Position numbers and translations under genes: made by a program. DNA of 20,722 bases, taken from contig CAZNIN010000013.1 of the NCBI GenBank assembly GCA_964573155.1, positions 1 to 20,722 of the forward strand, written 5' to 3'. Source of the stretch: JAGQNK01 sp964573155 (GTDB lineage: Bacteria; Patescibacteriota; Saccharimonadia; Saccharimonadales; JAGQNK01). Every line of letters begins with the position of its first letter. Within the stretch, counting starts at the first letter, position 1. Shown piece by piece: positions 5,577 through 12,671 of this stretch. Under the pieces are notes generated by a model. The model was given only the letters and a program-made list of their open reading frames with translations, was not told the DNA's origin and did not search any database.

Positions 5577-7235
5577 ATTATTAACACACAAACACCAGAA
5601 ACTATTCGATCTGCTTCAGAGACATTGCCAGAGCGGGACAATGTTCTGACAGAAATCGACCACTTGCTTGAGGCGCGAATCGCCCCGGGTGTTTTTGACG
5701 AAAGTGCCCTGCGGGACGTGGGGCAGAATATGGTCACGGCAGTCCAAGAAGCAGCTATGCCATATGCGGTGACGGAAACTGATCATGAAGTTGTGTATGA
5801 CCAGGAACGCGAGCGACGGACATTTATGTGGCTCGGTAAAACAGCAGTGCAAACAGCAATGTCCGGCTATCGATTTCATCAGCATAAAAATGCTCTCAAG
5901 CGTGTCGATGTCGAAGTGGCGGAGGCACGTCATGCTACAGAGACCCTTGCTATTGGAAAAGCACAAGTGTTTATATCACCGCGCATGACACGAGCTGATG
6001 CTTCACTGGAAGAGGCACAAAAGGAGCATTTGGGTGATGATGACGCCGTCCGGGTCAGCTGGCTAGAAGAAGGCGATGATGGAAACCAGCGGCGAAAACT
6101 TCAGTCACTGCTTGTGAGGGACATACCATTCGACGCATGGGTGCGTATGCTCAAAGATCCCGCGAATATTTTTGGCAAAACCATTGAACTCGAAGATGAA
6201 GCTTCTGCTCTTTCTGTCATGCGAGTCTTTTCTGAATTGGAAGTGGAAAAAGAAAAATTACCAAACGGACCGGTAACCATTCTTGAGGAAGTAGCACGCT
6301 ACATTTCTGACGAAGATATCCGTAAAAAAGTTCAGACTGATATTAGTAAGTACTATACGGATCAGGACGAATTGCGGCGTAAAGCAGAATTCAAAGCCGA
6401 GCAGTGGCTGGCATTTGATAAAGAGCTGGCAGAGAGTATAGCTACTGGCAGACCAACGAGCGTGATTAAAGCTTTTATTGCATCAATGCAGCATGAATGG
6501 GATGCGAGCGAGTTGCGTATGTTACAGAATCATTGGTATGACGAAAATATGGATTATGTCGTCACTCGCGACCTTGCGGCCGTATTGGAAAAAATGAAAC
6601 GTCATACCTTGTGGGGAGGCGCAGCCGTCTTGGCGGGTAACGAACGCGTTGGGACGCAGCTTAGCTCCCGGCACTACCAGGAAATACACGCTCAGGAGCA
6701 GCAGATGTATAGCGCGTACCAGCAGGGCGTGGATTATCGGATACTGGAGTCGAACAGCGCCCGATTAATTGCTCAATCAAACATTCGGGTCGGTGGCGGC
6801 TGTGCCGGAGTGAGCAGTCGGGACAATAGCGAAGACCCGCTCGTGTCAGTAGAGCAGAAAGTTGCGGACAATGAACGTACTAACGAGGAGACAGGTGATA
6901 ATCCGAACACATGGAAATGGAAAAGGGGTATCTGCCAGGTAAAGTCATGCTCGAGTCGCCCTGGTCAGACGGAAGTTGGACCATGCAGTGTGTGCCGCAG
7001 TTGCCAAGCAAAGTTTGACAAAGGCGAAGACCCGACAAAAAATGTCGTTCGTGTTGAGCGGGACGAAGAGTCAACCGCAGGGCAGCGATTGCAGCTATTT
7101 GTGGCGGCAGCACAAGAGAGCATTGGTCGAAGGCTTGTGAAGAATACGCTTACCAATACCGATAGCTCGGCAAGGGATAAAACGGATGATGTTTCGATAC
7201 GACAAAACGATCAGCGGGCGCTTGCGGCTGTATAA
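5574..7235 (+). CDS. B12-riboswitch-controlled protein of unknown function with Cys-cluster C-terminus
   Basis: 553 aa, family not recognised. The start is TTG 5574: an in-frame TGA lies at 5565-5567 and the first in-frame ATG is only at codon 53. GAGG (5566-5569) is the only ribosome-site candidate, and it lies inside the riboswitch hairpin. The first 350 residues are charged and mostly helical, with no membrane helix or signal peptide, so it is probably cytoplasmic. After a GGGC (407-410) comes a Cys cluster C454-x4-C459-x11-C471-x2-C474-x2-C477, which looks like a zinc- or metal-binding knuckle and follows WKWKRGI. The last 75 residues are polar. No corrinoid-binding DxHxxG motif was seen. 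The stop overlaps the next ATG by one base (TAATG). Confidence 0.8.
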   Translation: MIINTQTPETIRSASETLPERDNVLTEIDHLLEARIAPGVFDESALRDVGQNMVTAVQEAAMPYAVTETDHEVVYDQERERRTFMWLGKTAVQTAMSGYRFHQHKNALKRVDVEVAEARHATETLAIGKAQVFISPRMTRADASLEEAQKEHLGDDDAVRVSWLEEGDDGNQRRKLQSLLVRDIPFDAWVRMLKDPANIFGKTIELEDEASALSVMRVFSELEVEKEKLPNGPVTILEEVARYISDEDIRKKVQTDISKYYTDQDELRRKAEFKAEQWLAFDKELAESIATGRPTSVIKAFIASMQHEWDASELRMLQNHWYDENMDYVVTRDLAAVLEKMKRHTLWGGAAVLAGNERVGTQLSSRHYQEIHAQEQQMYSAYQQGVDYRILESNSARLIAQSNIRVGGGCAGVSSRDNSEDPLVSVEQKVADNERTNEETGDNPNTWKWKRGICQVKSCSSRPGQTEVGPCSVCRSCQAKFDKGEDPTKNVVRVERDEESTAGQRLQLFVAAAQESIGRRLVKNTLTNTDSSARDKTDDVSIRQNDQRALAAV

Positions 7236-7417
7236 TGTGTACCATGAGTGATATCGCCGATGACGAGATATATCAGGGACTGGTAGATACGCGTTCACCA
7301 GAGTTTTTCTGTGATCATTGCGGGCACTACCCGATTGAGCCGGTACATGGGCATTTTGTTTGTCCGGAGTGTCGCATGCCAACCAAATGCTGTGAAGGTA
7401 TACCGGCGCATACGTGA
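7235..7417 (+). CDS. 60-aa zinc-ribbon protein
   Basis: Two CxxC knuckles, CDHC (residues 26-29) and CPEC (43-46), plus a CC pair at 52-53, make a small zinc-ribbon-like fold; the N-terminus is acidic. The start at 7235 overlaps the upstream stop (TAATG); a second ATG at 7244 is possible. Its TGA overlaps the GTG start of nadD by 4 nt. The tight coupling on both sides makes it a real gene of the riboswitch operon despite its size. Function unknown; the domain could mediate contact with protein or nucleic acid. Confidence 0.75.
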   Translation: MCTMSDIADDEIYQGLVDTRSPEFFCDHCGHYPIEPVHGHFVCPECRMPTKCCEGIPAHT

Positions 7418-8019
7418 AAAGAGTAGGTATTTACAGCGGTACATTTGATCCGATTCATGAGGGACATATGGCATTTGCGCGTGAAGCACTAGAAAAATGC
7501 CAACTAGAGAAAGTATTCTTTTTGGTGGAGCCGCGGCCACGACGTAAACAGGGTGTCAAGGCACTGGAGCATCGCGACGAAATGGTCCGTCTTGCGGTCA
7601 GAAACGAGCCGAAACTCGGTAGCATATTGCTTGGTCAGCAGCGCTTCTCGGCGGTTGATACACTGCCAGTGCTCTTGGAGCGGTTCAAGGGCGCAGAACT
7701 ATACATGCTGATGGGCGATGATATGCTCGCACATTTTGCTGATTGGCCGCATGTTGAGGATTTGGTCGAGCACATTCAGTTCACAATTGGCCTCAGGCAT
7801 CATACAAAAGCTGAAGTGAAGCGGCGGCTAGATATTATCCAGCGTACGCGAGGCTTAACGATGCGGTACCAGCTCTTCCAGGCTGATCTGCCGGAATTCT
7901 CGTCGAGCGATATTCGGCAACAAATTAAGCAGGGCAAAAACCCGGCCGGGCTCATACCGGCTGTTCGACAATATATCGAGAACCACGGGCTTTATGCTTC
8001 TTCGAAGCTCGGCTCGTAG
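7414..8019 (+). CDS. nadD: Nicotinate-nucleotide adenylyltransferase NadD
   Basis: 201 aa, usual NadD length. It transfers AMP from ATP to nicotinate mononucleotide, giving deamido-NAD, the step before NAD synthetase. Residues 8-18 SGTFDPIHEGH are the nucleotidylyltransferase signature, with the HxGH pair. GDDML (101-105), the W111 region and SSSDIRQQI (163-171), the counterpart of the ISSTxIR motif, follow at family spacing, and the end IPAVRQYIENHGLY is typical. The start is GTG 7414, overlapping the upstream TGA. It is the third gene of the riboswitch operon. The last 28 nt overlap the convergent antiporter gene. A related NMN-type adenylyltransferase is a weaker alternative. Confidence 0.9.
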   Translation: MKRVGIYSGTFDPIHEGHMAFAREALEKCQLEKVFFLVEPRPRRKQGVKALEHRDEMVRLAVRNEPKLGSILLGQQRFSAVDTLPVLLERFKGAELYMLMGDDMLAHFADWPHVEDLVEHIQFTIGLRHHTKAEVKRRLDIIQRTRGLTMRYQLFQADLPEFSSSDIRQQIKQGKNPAGLIPAVRQYIENHGLYASSKLGS

Positions 8020-9686
8020 TGAGTTTGCAGGTAGGCGAGGTGCTTTTCGCGATACTGCTTGAATTCGGCTTTACTGAAACCGTTCTTGCGGATAAAAGCG
8101 CTAAGGCGCTCGTTGCCAACGAAGTGCGGCATCATGACGTAACTGGCGCCTTCGCTATAAAGATTGGATGCGTTGGCGGCGTTATCGGACGTGCAAACGA
8201 ACACGGCACGAGGGTTGTTTTGCTTGAGCCAATTGGCTAAGAATTCGTTGGTCTTGAAATCCGAGATCGTAGACACGACCAACTGTGACTTCTCCAGTTG
8301 TAGCTCCTCTAAGAATTCCGAATCAGTAGCATCGCCATACTGGTATTCTTCGTCGCGGCTTTCGAGTGTTTCGATCATGTCGGGGTCATAATCGACGATC
8401 ACAAAACGTTTTTGCATCCGGCGAAATGTCTTTATAAATTCCTGGCTATTACGTCGGTAGCCAAATAATACGATGGGGTAGCTATGGGCGGTGAAGCGTT
8501 TTTCCGGCATGGTGACTTTGCGTTCAAATAGGCGCAGGGGTCGTTCAAATTTTGCGAAAAGCACGTTGTCGTATTTGATAAAGTAAGCTGAAACAGCAAA
8601 TGTGATAAGGGCGACCAGTGTCAGCGTGTCAGCAACGTGATGTCTCGCTAGGCCGGCATGTACGGCAGCGACGGCAAAGACCAGCGAAAATTCACTAATC
8701 TGACTGAGACTTGCGGCTGTCTTGAAACTGGTGCGTTTGGTGTAGCCGAGCAGACCCATTGTGATAAGGGTAAAGGCTGGTTTGATGAGCAACACAAACA
8801 AACTAAACACAACAGCTGTTGGCAGAATTGGTGCAATGTTGCCAGGAGTTAATCCTTGGCCGAGCGTCACGAAGAAAATAACGATAAAAAAGTCGCGCAA
8901 AGGCTTGAGCCGGGATGACATCTCGTGGCTATACGGCAGCTGTGCAAGACCGATACCAGCGAACAGAGCACCGATTTCTATGGAAAAGCCAACCTCTTTG
9001 AAAAGGAGTGCCCAGCCCAGGCCCCATCCCAGCGCGAATAAGAGCAAAATTTCTTTGGATTTTCCTATGGATTTTGCCAAGTACGGTACCAATCGCCTGC
9101 TGGCCAGGTACAAGACACCCGTAACGATAACACCCATTGCGGCTAGTTGGATGACAGCATCTGAGCTACCATCAGTCGAGCGAGCAGCTAGACCGAATTT
9201 ACCAGCTGTAACAAAAACGTCTTGCACTATGAGCATACCAATAACAATCTGAGCATACAGACGTGTCGTTTCACGCTTGTCATGAAACAGCTTAACGATG
9301 ATAACTGTACTGCTTAGCGCTAGCGCCAGTCCGATAACCGCAGACTCCATTCGGCCGAAGTCCAACAGTCTGGCCAACAAAAACCCGAGGCCGCCAGTGG
9401 TGAGCATTTGAGCGGTGGTGGTAATAAAGATCGTTTTGCGCAGGCGCATAAACACCCGTGGACTGAGTTCCAGGCCGATAATAAAAATCAGCAATGCGAT
9501 GCCGATTTCTCCCATACCGTTCATCGCATCGCCACCAGAAATAATGTGTAGTGCTGCGGGTCCGGCCAGGACACCAGTCAAAATATAGCCAATGATGAGT
9601 GGCTGACGCAGTTTGTGCATAGCAAAAGCAATTGCTGCCCCGAGTGCTACTACTAAACTAAGCTGTGCAAATATGTCGCCGTGCAT
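7992..9686 (-). CDS. KefB/CPA2-type cation:proton antiporter with RCK (TrkA-N) domain
   Basis: 564 aa. Residues 1-372 form about twelve membrane helices with CPA2 landmarks: LRQPLIIGYILTGVLAGP (26-43), FIIGLELSP (68-76) and the QD pair at 155-156 in the ion-path helix. Residues 403-520 are an RCK-N domain: VDYDPD (431-436) and GDATD (451-455) are the usual nucleotide-ribose and phosphate features. The glycine-rich loop is odd: GYRRNS (409-414) replaces GxGxxG. A short helical C-terminus follows. It probably exchanges K+ or Na+ for protons and is gated through the RCK domain. The C-terminal codons overlap nadD by 28 nt on the opposite strand. It seems monocistronic. Confidence 0.9.
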   Translation of the reverse strand: MHGDIFAQLSLVVALGAAIAFAMHKLRQPLIIGYILTGVLAGPAALHIISGGDAMNGMGEIGIALLIFIIGLELSPRVFMRLRKTIFITTTAQMLTTGGLGFLLARLLDFGRMESAVIGLALALSSTVIIVKLFHDKRETTRLYAQIVIGMLIVQDVFVTAGKFGLAARSTDGSSDAVIQLAAMGVIVTGVLYLASRRLVPYLAKSIGKSKEILLLFALGWGLGWALLFKEVGFSIEIGALFAGIGLAQLPYSHEMSSRLKPLRDFFIVIFFVTLGQGLTPGNIAPILPTAVVFSLFVLLIKPAFTLITMGLLGYTKRTSFKTAASLSQISEFSLVFAVAAVHAGLARHHVADTLTLVALITFAVSAYFIKYDNVLFAKFERPLRLFERKVTMPEKRFTAHSYPIVLFGYRRNSQEFIKTFRRMQKRFVIVDYDPDMIETLESRDEEYQYGDATDSEFLEELQLEKSQLVVSTISDFKTNEFLANWLKQNNPRAVFVCTSDNAANASNLYSEGASYVMMPHFVGNERLSAFIRKNGFSKAEFKQYREKHLAYLQTHYEPSFEEA

Positions 9687-9719
9687 TTTGTGTTTTATTC
9701 AATTGTCTTCTGGAGCTAT

Positions 9720-9728
9720 TCTATAACA
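9720..9728 (-). promoter_or_regulatory. Possible extended -10 for the antiporter gene
   Basis: On the minus strand TGTTATAGA lies about 33 nt before the ATG at 9686. It fits the TGn pattern of the other promoters but the hexamer is weaker and there is no -35. Confidence 0.3.
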
Positions 9729-9749
9729 AATATAAGCATAAAAACAGTG

Positions 9750-9779
9750 TTGACGGACTGTTGTCGTACATGTCATAAT
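9750..9779 (+). promoter_or_regulatory. Promoter of the small-ORF transcript
   Basis: TTGACG (9750-9755), 18-nt spacer, CATAAT (9774-9779) preceded by TG at 9771-9772. This is the best -35/-10 pair in the window. The start point would be near 9786. A perfect dyad GCCGCTA...TAGCGGC (9780-9800) overlaps the start point. Confidence 0.6.
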
Positions 9780-9800
9780 GCCGCTACTTCTAATAGCGGC
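9780..9800. repeat. Perfect 7-bp inverted repeat at transcription start
   Basis: GCCGCTA and TAGCGGC separated by CTTCTAA. It is not followed by a T run on either strand, so it is not an intrinsic terminator. Its position at the predicted start point suggests an operator; a 5'-end RNA hairpin is the alternative. Confidence 0.45.
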
Positions 9801-9905
9801 AAAAACTAAAGCTGCGTGAAGACAAAAACAACAAAAATAAACTGTCTTGGCCCCCGGCGACCTGAGAGACCGCTGTAGTCGAGATGGTGGAAGCAGGAGG
9901 TGGGG
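9801..9905 (+). promoter_or_regulatory. Structured leader before the 30-codon ORF
   Basis: About 105 nt of A-rich then G/C-rich sequence. It includes AAGACA...TGTCTT as a weak stem and the C-run GGCCCCCGG (9849-9857) facing the G-rich ribosome site AGGAGGTGGGG. Such pairing could mask the Shine-Dalgarno. It matches no riboswitch class I know. Confidence 0.4.
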
Positions 9906-9998
9906 ATGCCTATCAAAATAAACATTCAACAAAAACGGAGTGAAGAAGTGGAAGTAAAAGTCAAGCGGCCGAAGTGGCAGCAATTTATCAGTTACTAG
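9906..9998 (+). CDS. 30-aa basic small protein
   Basis: ATG 9906 is preceded by a perfect AGGAGG (9895-9900) with 5-nt spacing. The translation is short and lysine/arginine-rich, MPIKINIQQKRSEE... ending WQQFISY, with no membrane helix. It lies in its own transcript: promoter at 9750-9779, terminator at 10026-10056. The combination of promoter, ideal ribosome site, ORF and terminator is strong evidence that it is expressed. No known family recognised. It is not a tmRNA tag, since there is no Ala-Ala end and no tRNA-like part. An overlapping 19-codon ORF from ATG 9884 has no comparable ribosome site. Confidence 0.6.
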   Translation: MPIKINIQQKRSEEVEVKVKRPKWQQFISY

Positions 9999-10025
9999 CG
10001 CAAATGTGCGCCTCGGCTTTACTTC

Positions 10026-10056
10026 AAGATACCGGCAAAACGCCGGTATCTTGCTT
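10026..10056 (+). terminator. Intrinsic terminator after the small ORF
   Basis: AAGATACCGGC (10026-10036) pairs perfectly over 11 bp with GCCGGTATCTT (10042-10052), loop AAAAC, followed by GCTTTT. Upstream, GAAGTAAA (9951-9958) and TTTACTTC (10018-10025) are also complementary, so the 3' part of the transcript could fold as one long structure. Confidence 0.8.
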
Positions 10057-10084
10057 TTGGCATAAGCGTCGCCAATGATAAACT
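10057..10084 (+). promoter_or_regulatory. Promoter of the P-type ATPase gene
   Basis: TTGGCA (10057-10062), 16-nt spacer, TAAACT (10079-10084) with TGA just before it as an extended element. The start point near 10091 leaves about 7 nt of leader before ATG 10098. Confidence 0.55.
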
Positions 10085-10097
10085 ATAAGATAGTGAT

Positions 10098-12671
10098 ATG
10101 CAGGTATCTAAAGGAAAACAAACATATAACGTAAGTGTTCATGAAGTACTCGATGCGTACAAAACGTCTCGGGAAGGTTTAAGTGACGCAGAGGCGAAAA
10201 AGCGACTTCTAGAGTTTGGACGCAATGAGCTCACTTCGCATCGTTCTCCACTTTGGCGGCGCATTATCGAGCCGTTCGCAAGCTATTTTGTGATTGTTAT
10301 TATCATCGCGGCTATTATTAGTGCAATTGAGCGCAAGTGGTTCGAGACACTGATTATTAGCATTATTGTGGTTGTTAACGCGATCATTTATTACTTCCAG
10401 CAATTCTCTGTGAGTCGAGTCTTAAAAACGCTGCGCGAACAGGATCGTCAGTTTGTCATCGCCATGCGCGACGGCGACGAAGAAAAGATCGATAGCGAAT
10501 TGCTGGTGCCCGGCGACATAATTTATGTATCAGAAGGTATGAAAGTACCGGCAGATGGCCGGTTGATAGAAGCTAATAATGTTCAGGCAGACGAATCTAT
10601 GTTGACTGGAGAGTCGTTGCCAGTACACAAGCGTGCTGATGCGATAGCCGGCACCAAGCAGATCTACGATCAGGCTAACATGATGTTCAAAGGGACTTTT
10701 ATAAGTAGCGGATCTGGCCTGCTGCTTATTACCGGTACTGGCAACGCTACTGAACTTGGAGCGATTAACACTTTGGCGGCGGAAGCTCAGGAAGGTAAGA
10801 CTCCGATTGAAACCAAAATTGATGATCTGACCAAAAAATTGCTGTACGGCATTGCGGTTGCAACAGCAGCCGTTTTTGCGTTGGCGATGTATCGAGGCAT
10901 TGAAATTGACGAGGCTATTGCTTATACACTCAGTATTCTTGTATCGGCCGTACCGGAAGGTCTGCCGGTGGCAATGACGCTCGTATTGTTGTTTAGTGCT
11001 CGCCGGATGGCGCGCCAAAAAGCCCTCGTGAAGCATATCGCGTCCATGGAAACTATGGGTGCAATAACCCTTATAGCTACTGATAAAACTGGTACCATTA
11101 CGCAAAATAAACTGTCGGTTGCCGATATGTACACTGCGCACACCAGCAAAAAAACGTTTCATGAAGCTATACGTGCCAGTCTGAACGGAGATATTGATTC
11201 CAGCGAAGACCCCCTTGATGTTATTTTGCATCAGGAAGTCAAGCAGGTACGTATTCCAAGAGAGTGGAAAAAGGTCAAAGAGTTTCCTTTTGATCAGAAG
11301 CTTCGTATGAGCGGAGTTGTTTGGCAACACGCCAAGGGCTATTCTCTATATGTCAAGGGGGCACCAGAGCAAATACTGCATCACTGCAGAAACAATACAT
11401 TGCTCGATGAGGCAAAAAGCCAGCTCAAGGAGTTTACCAGCCGGGGCTACCGTACTATCGGCTTTGCGCAGAAAGACAGCAAAACATTGCCCGAAAAACT
11501 GGATGCGCGAAAGTTGAGCGACATGCACTTTGACGGATTTGTCGGTCTGAGTGACCAACTGCGCCCGGGGGTGAAAGGGGCGATAGCCCAGGCTCATCAG
11601 GCGGGCATAAAAGTGGTGATGCTAACAGGAGATCATATTGAAACGGCGGGCTATATTGCTCGTGAAGTTGGTATCGCCAAGAATCAGCACCAAGTATCTG
11701 ACAGCAGTGTGCTGGCGTCTAAGGATCCGGAAGCTATTCGCAAAGCGTTGAGGAGCACAACAGTATTCGGAAGGGTGCTGCCAGAGCACAAGTACTCGCT
11801 CCTAAAAGCGCTTAAGGGGCATGAAATTACCACTATGACTGGAGACGGTGTGAATGACATACCAGCTTTGGTCGAAGCTGATGCGGGGCTAGCTATGGGT
11901 TCGGGCACGGATGCCGCCAAGGACGCCAGTGATATCGTATTGGTGAACAGTAATTTCAGGACAATTATGAATGCAGTACGGGTAGGCCGCACAGTGTTGG
12001 CTAATATCCGCAAAATGGTCGTGTATTTAGTTGGGACAAACAGCGGGGAAATTCTGATTATGCTGCTAGCGTTGCTCTTTGGCTTGCCACTGCCATTAAC
12101 CGCCGTGATGGTGCTATGGATTAACCTTGTCACCGACGGTGTCTCAGTAATCCCGTTGGGTCTGAGCTCACCAGAAGAACACCATATGAAGTTGCCACCG
12201 AAAGACCCGCGCGCTCCGCTACTCGAAGGGTACATGCTGGTCCGTTCGATTTTACTTGCCGTAATCATGGCTACTACCGTGCTGTACGTGTTTACCCAAA
12301 TGCTTCATCACGGCGAAGCCTATGCTCGGACAGCAGCTTTCTTGAGCCTGATCGTGATCCAGTGGGCGAATGCGTTCAATATGAATTTCGAGTTCCGTTC
12401 CTGGGCCTATAACTTTGTACGCCCAAACTGGAAGCTGGTGGTCGCAATTGGCGTCTCGATGGCGGTCAACATTCTCATATTTACGACGTCGCTCAAGCAG
12501 TATTTCGGGCTTGAAACACTCAAGCCTGTCGACGCTTTGTTAGCTATTGTCATGCCAACAGTCGTAACGTTAGTGCTGTGTGATGTGCATAAGCTTCTGT
12601 CCAACGCACTCATTAGACGCAAGAGACGAGCATCAGCCAGCGCTTCAGCTGCGCTTCATACCAAAATGTAG
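10098..12671 (+). CDS. P2-type cation-transporting ATPase (Ca2+-ATPase-like)
   Basis: 857 aa, with about ten membrane helices. Motifs in order: TGES (170-173, actuator), PEGLP (286-290, M4), DKTGT with phosphorylated Asp 329, KGAPE (nucleotide-binding domain) and TGDGVND (581-587, hinge). Residues matching the SERCA Ca2+ sites are kept: E287 in M4, N648 and E651 in M5 (TNSGE), and N676, T679 and D680 in M6 (NLVTDG). The M8 Glu of SERCA is replaced by Gln (IQWANAFN), as in single-site pumps. I infer export of Ca2+, with one ion per cycle; Na+ or Mn2+ is possible. The N-terminus is the usual cation-ATPase-N domain. The last 27 nt overlap the convergent gltS-like gene. Confidence 0.92.
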   Translation: MQVSKGKQTYNVSVHEVLDAYKTSREGLSDAEAKKRLLEFGRNELTSHRSPLWRRIIEPFASYFVIVIIIAAIISAIERKWFETLIISIIVVVNAIIYYFQQFSVSRVLKTLREQDRQFVIAMRDGDEEKIDSELLVPGDIIYVSEGMKVPADGRLIEANNVQADESMLTGESLPVHKRADAIAGTKQIYDQANMMFKGTFISSGSGLLLITGTGNATELGAINTLAAEAQEGKTPIETKIDDLTKKLLYGIAVATAAVFALAMYRGIEIDEAIAYTLSILVSAVPEGLPVAMTLVLLFSARRMARQKALVKHIASMETMGAITLIATDKTGTITQNKLSVADMYTAHTSKKTFHEAIRASLNGDIDSSEDPLDVILHQEVKQVRIPREWKKVKEFPFDQKLRMSGVVWQHAKGYSLYVKGAPEQILHHCRNNTLLDEAKSQLKEFTSRGYRTIGFAQKDSKTLPEKLDARKLSDMHFDGFVGLSDQLRPGVKGAIAQAHQAGIKVVMLTGDHIETAGYIAREVGIAKNQHQVSDSSVLASKDPEAIRKALRSTTVFGRVLPEHKYSLLKALKGHEITTMTGDGVNDIPALVEADAGLAMGSGTDAAKDASDIVLVNSNFRTIMNAVRVGRTVLANIRKMVVYLVGTNSGEILIMLLALLFGLPLPLTAVMVLWINLVTDGVSVIPLGLSSPEEHHMKLPPKDPRAPLLEGYMLVRSILLAVIMATTVLYVFTQMLHHGEAYARTAAFLSLIVIQWANAFNMNFEFRSWAYNFVRPNWKLVVAIGVSMAVNILIFTTSLKQYFGLETLKPVDALLAIVMPTVVTLVLCDVHKLLSNALIRRKRRASASASAALHTKM

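Noticed and set aside
9780..9800. Intrinsic terminator for the antiporter side or the small transcript
   Set aside because: The hairpin is perfect but no T run follows on either strand, and it overlaps the predicted start point.
9801..10056. tmRNA
   Set aside because: The 30-codon ORF does not end in Ala-Ala, and no tRNA-Ala-like ends with G-U wobble or CCA are present.
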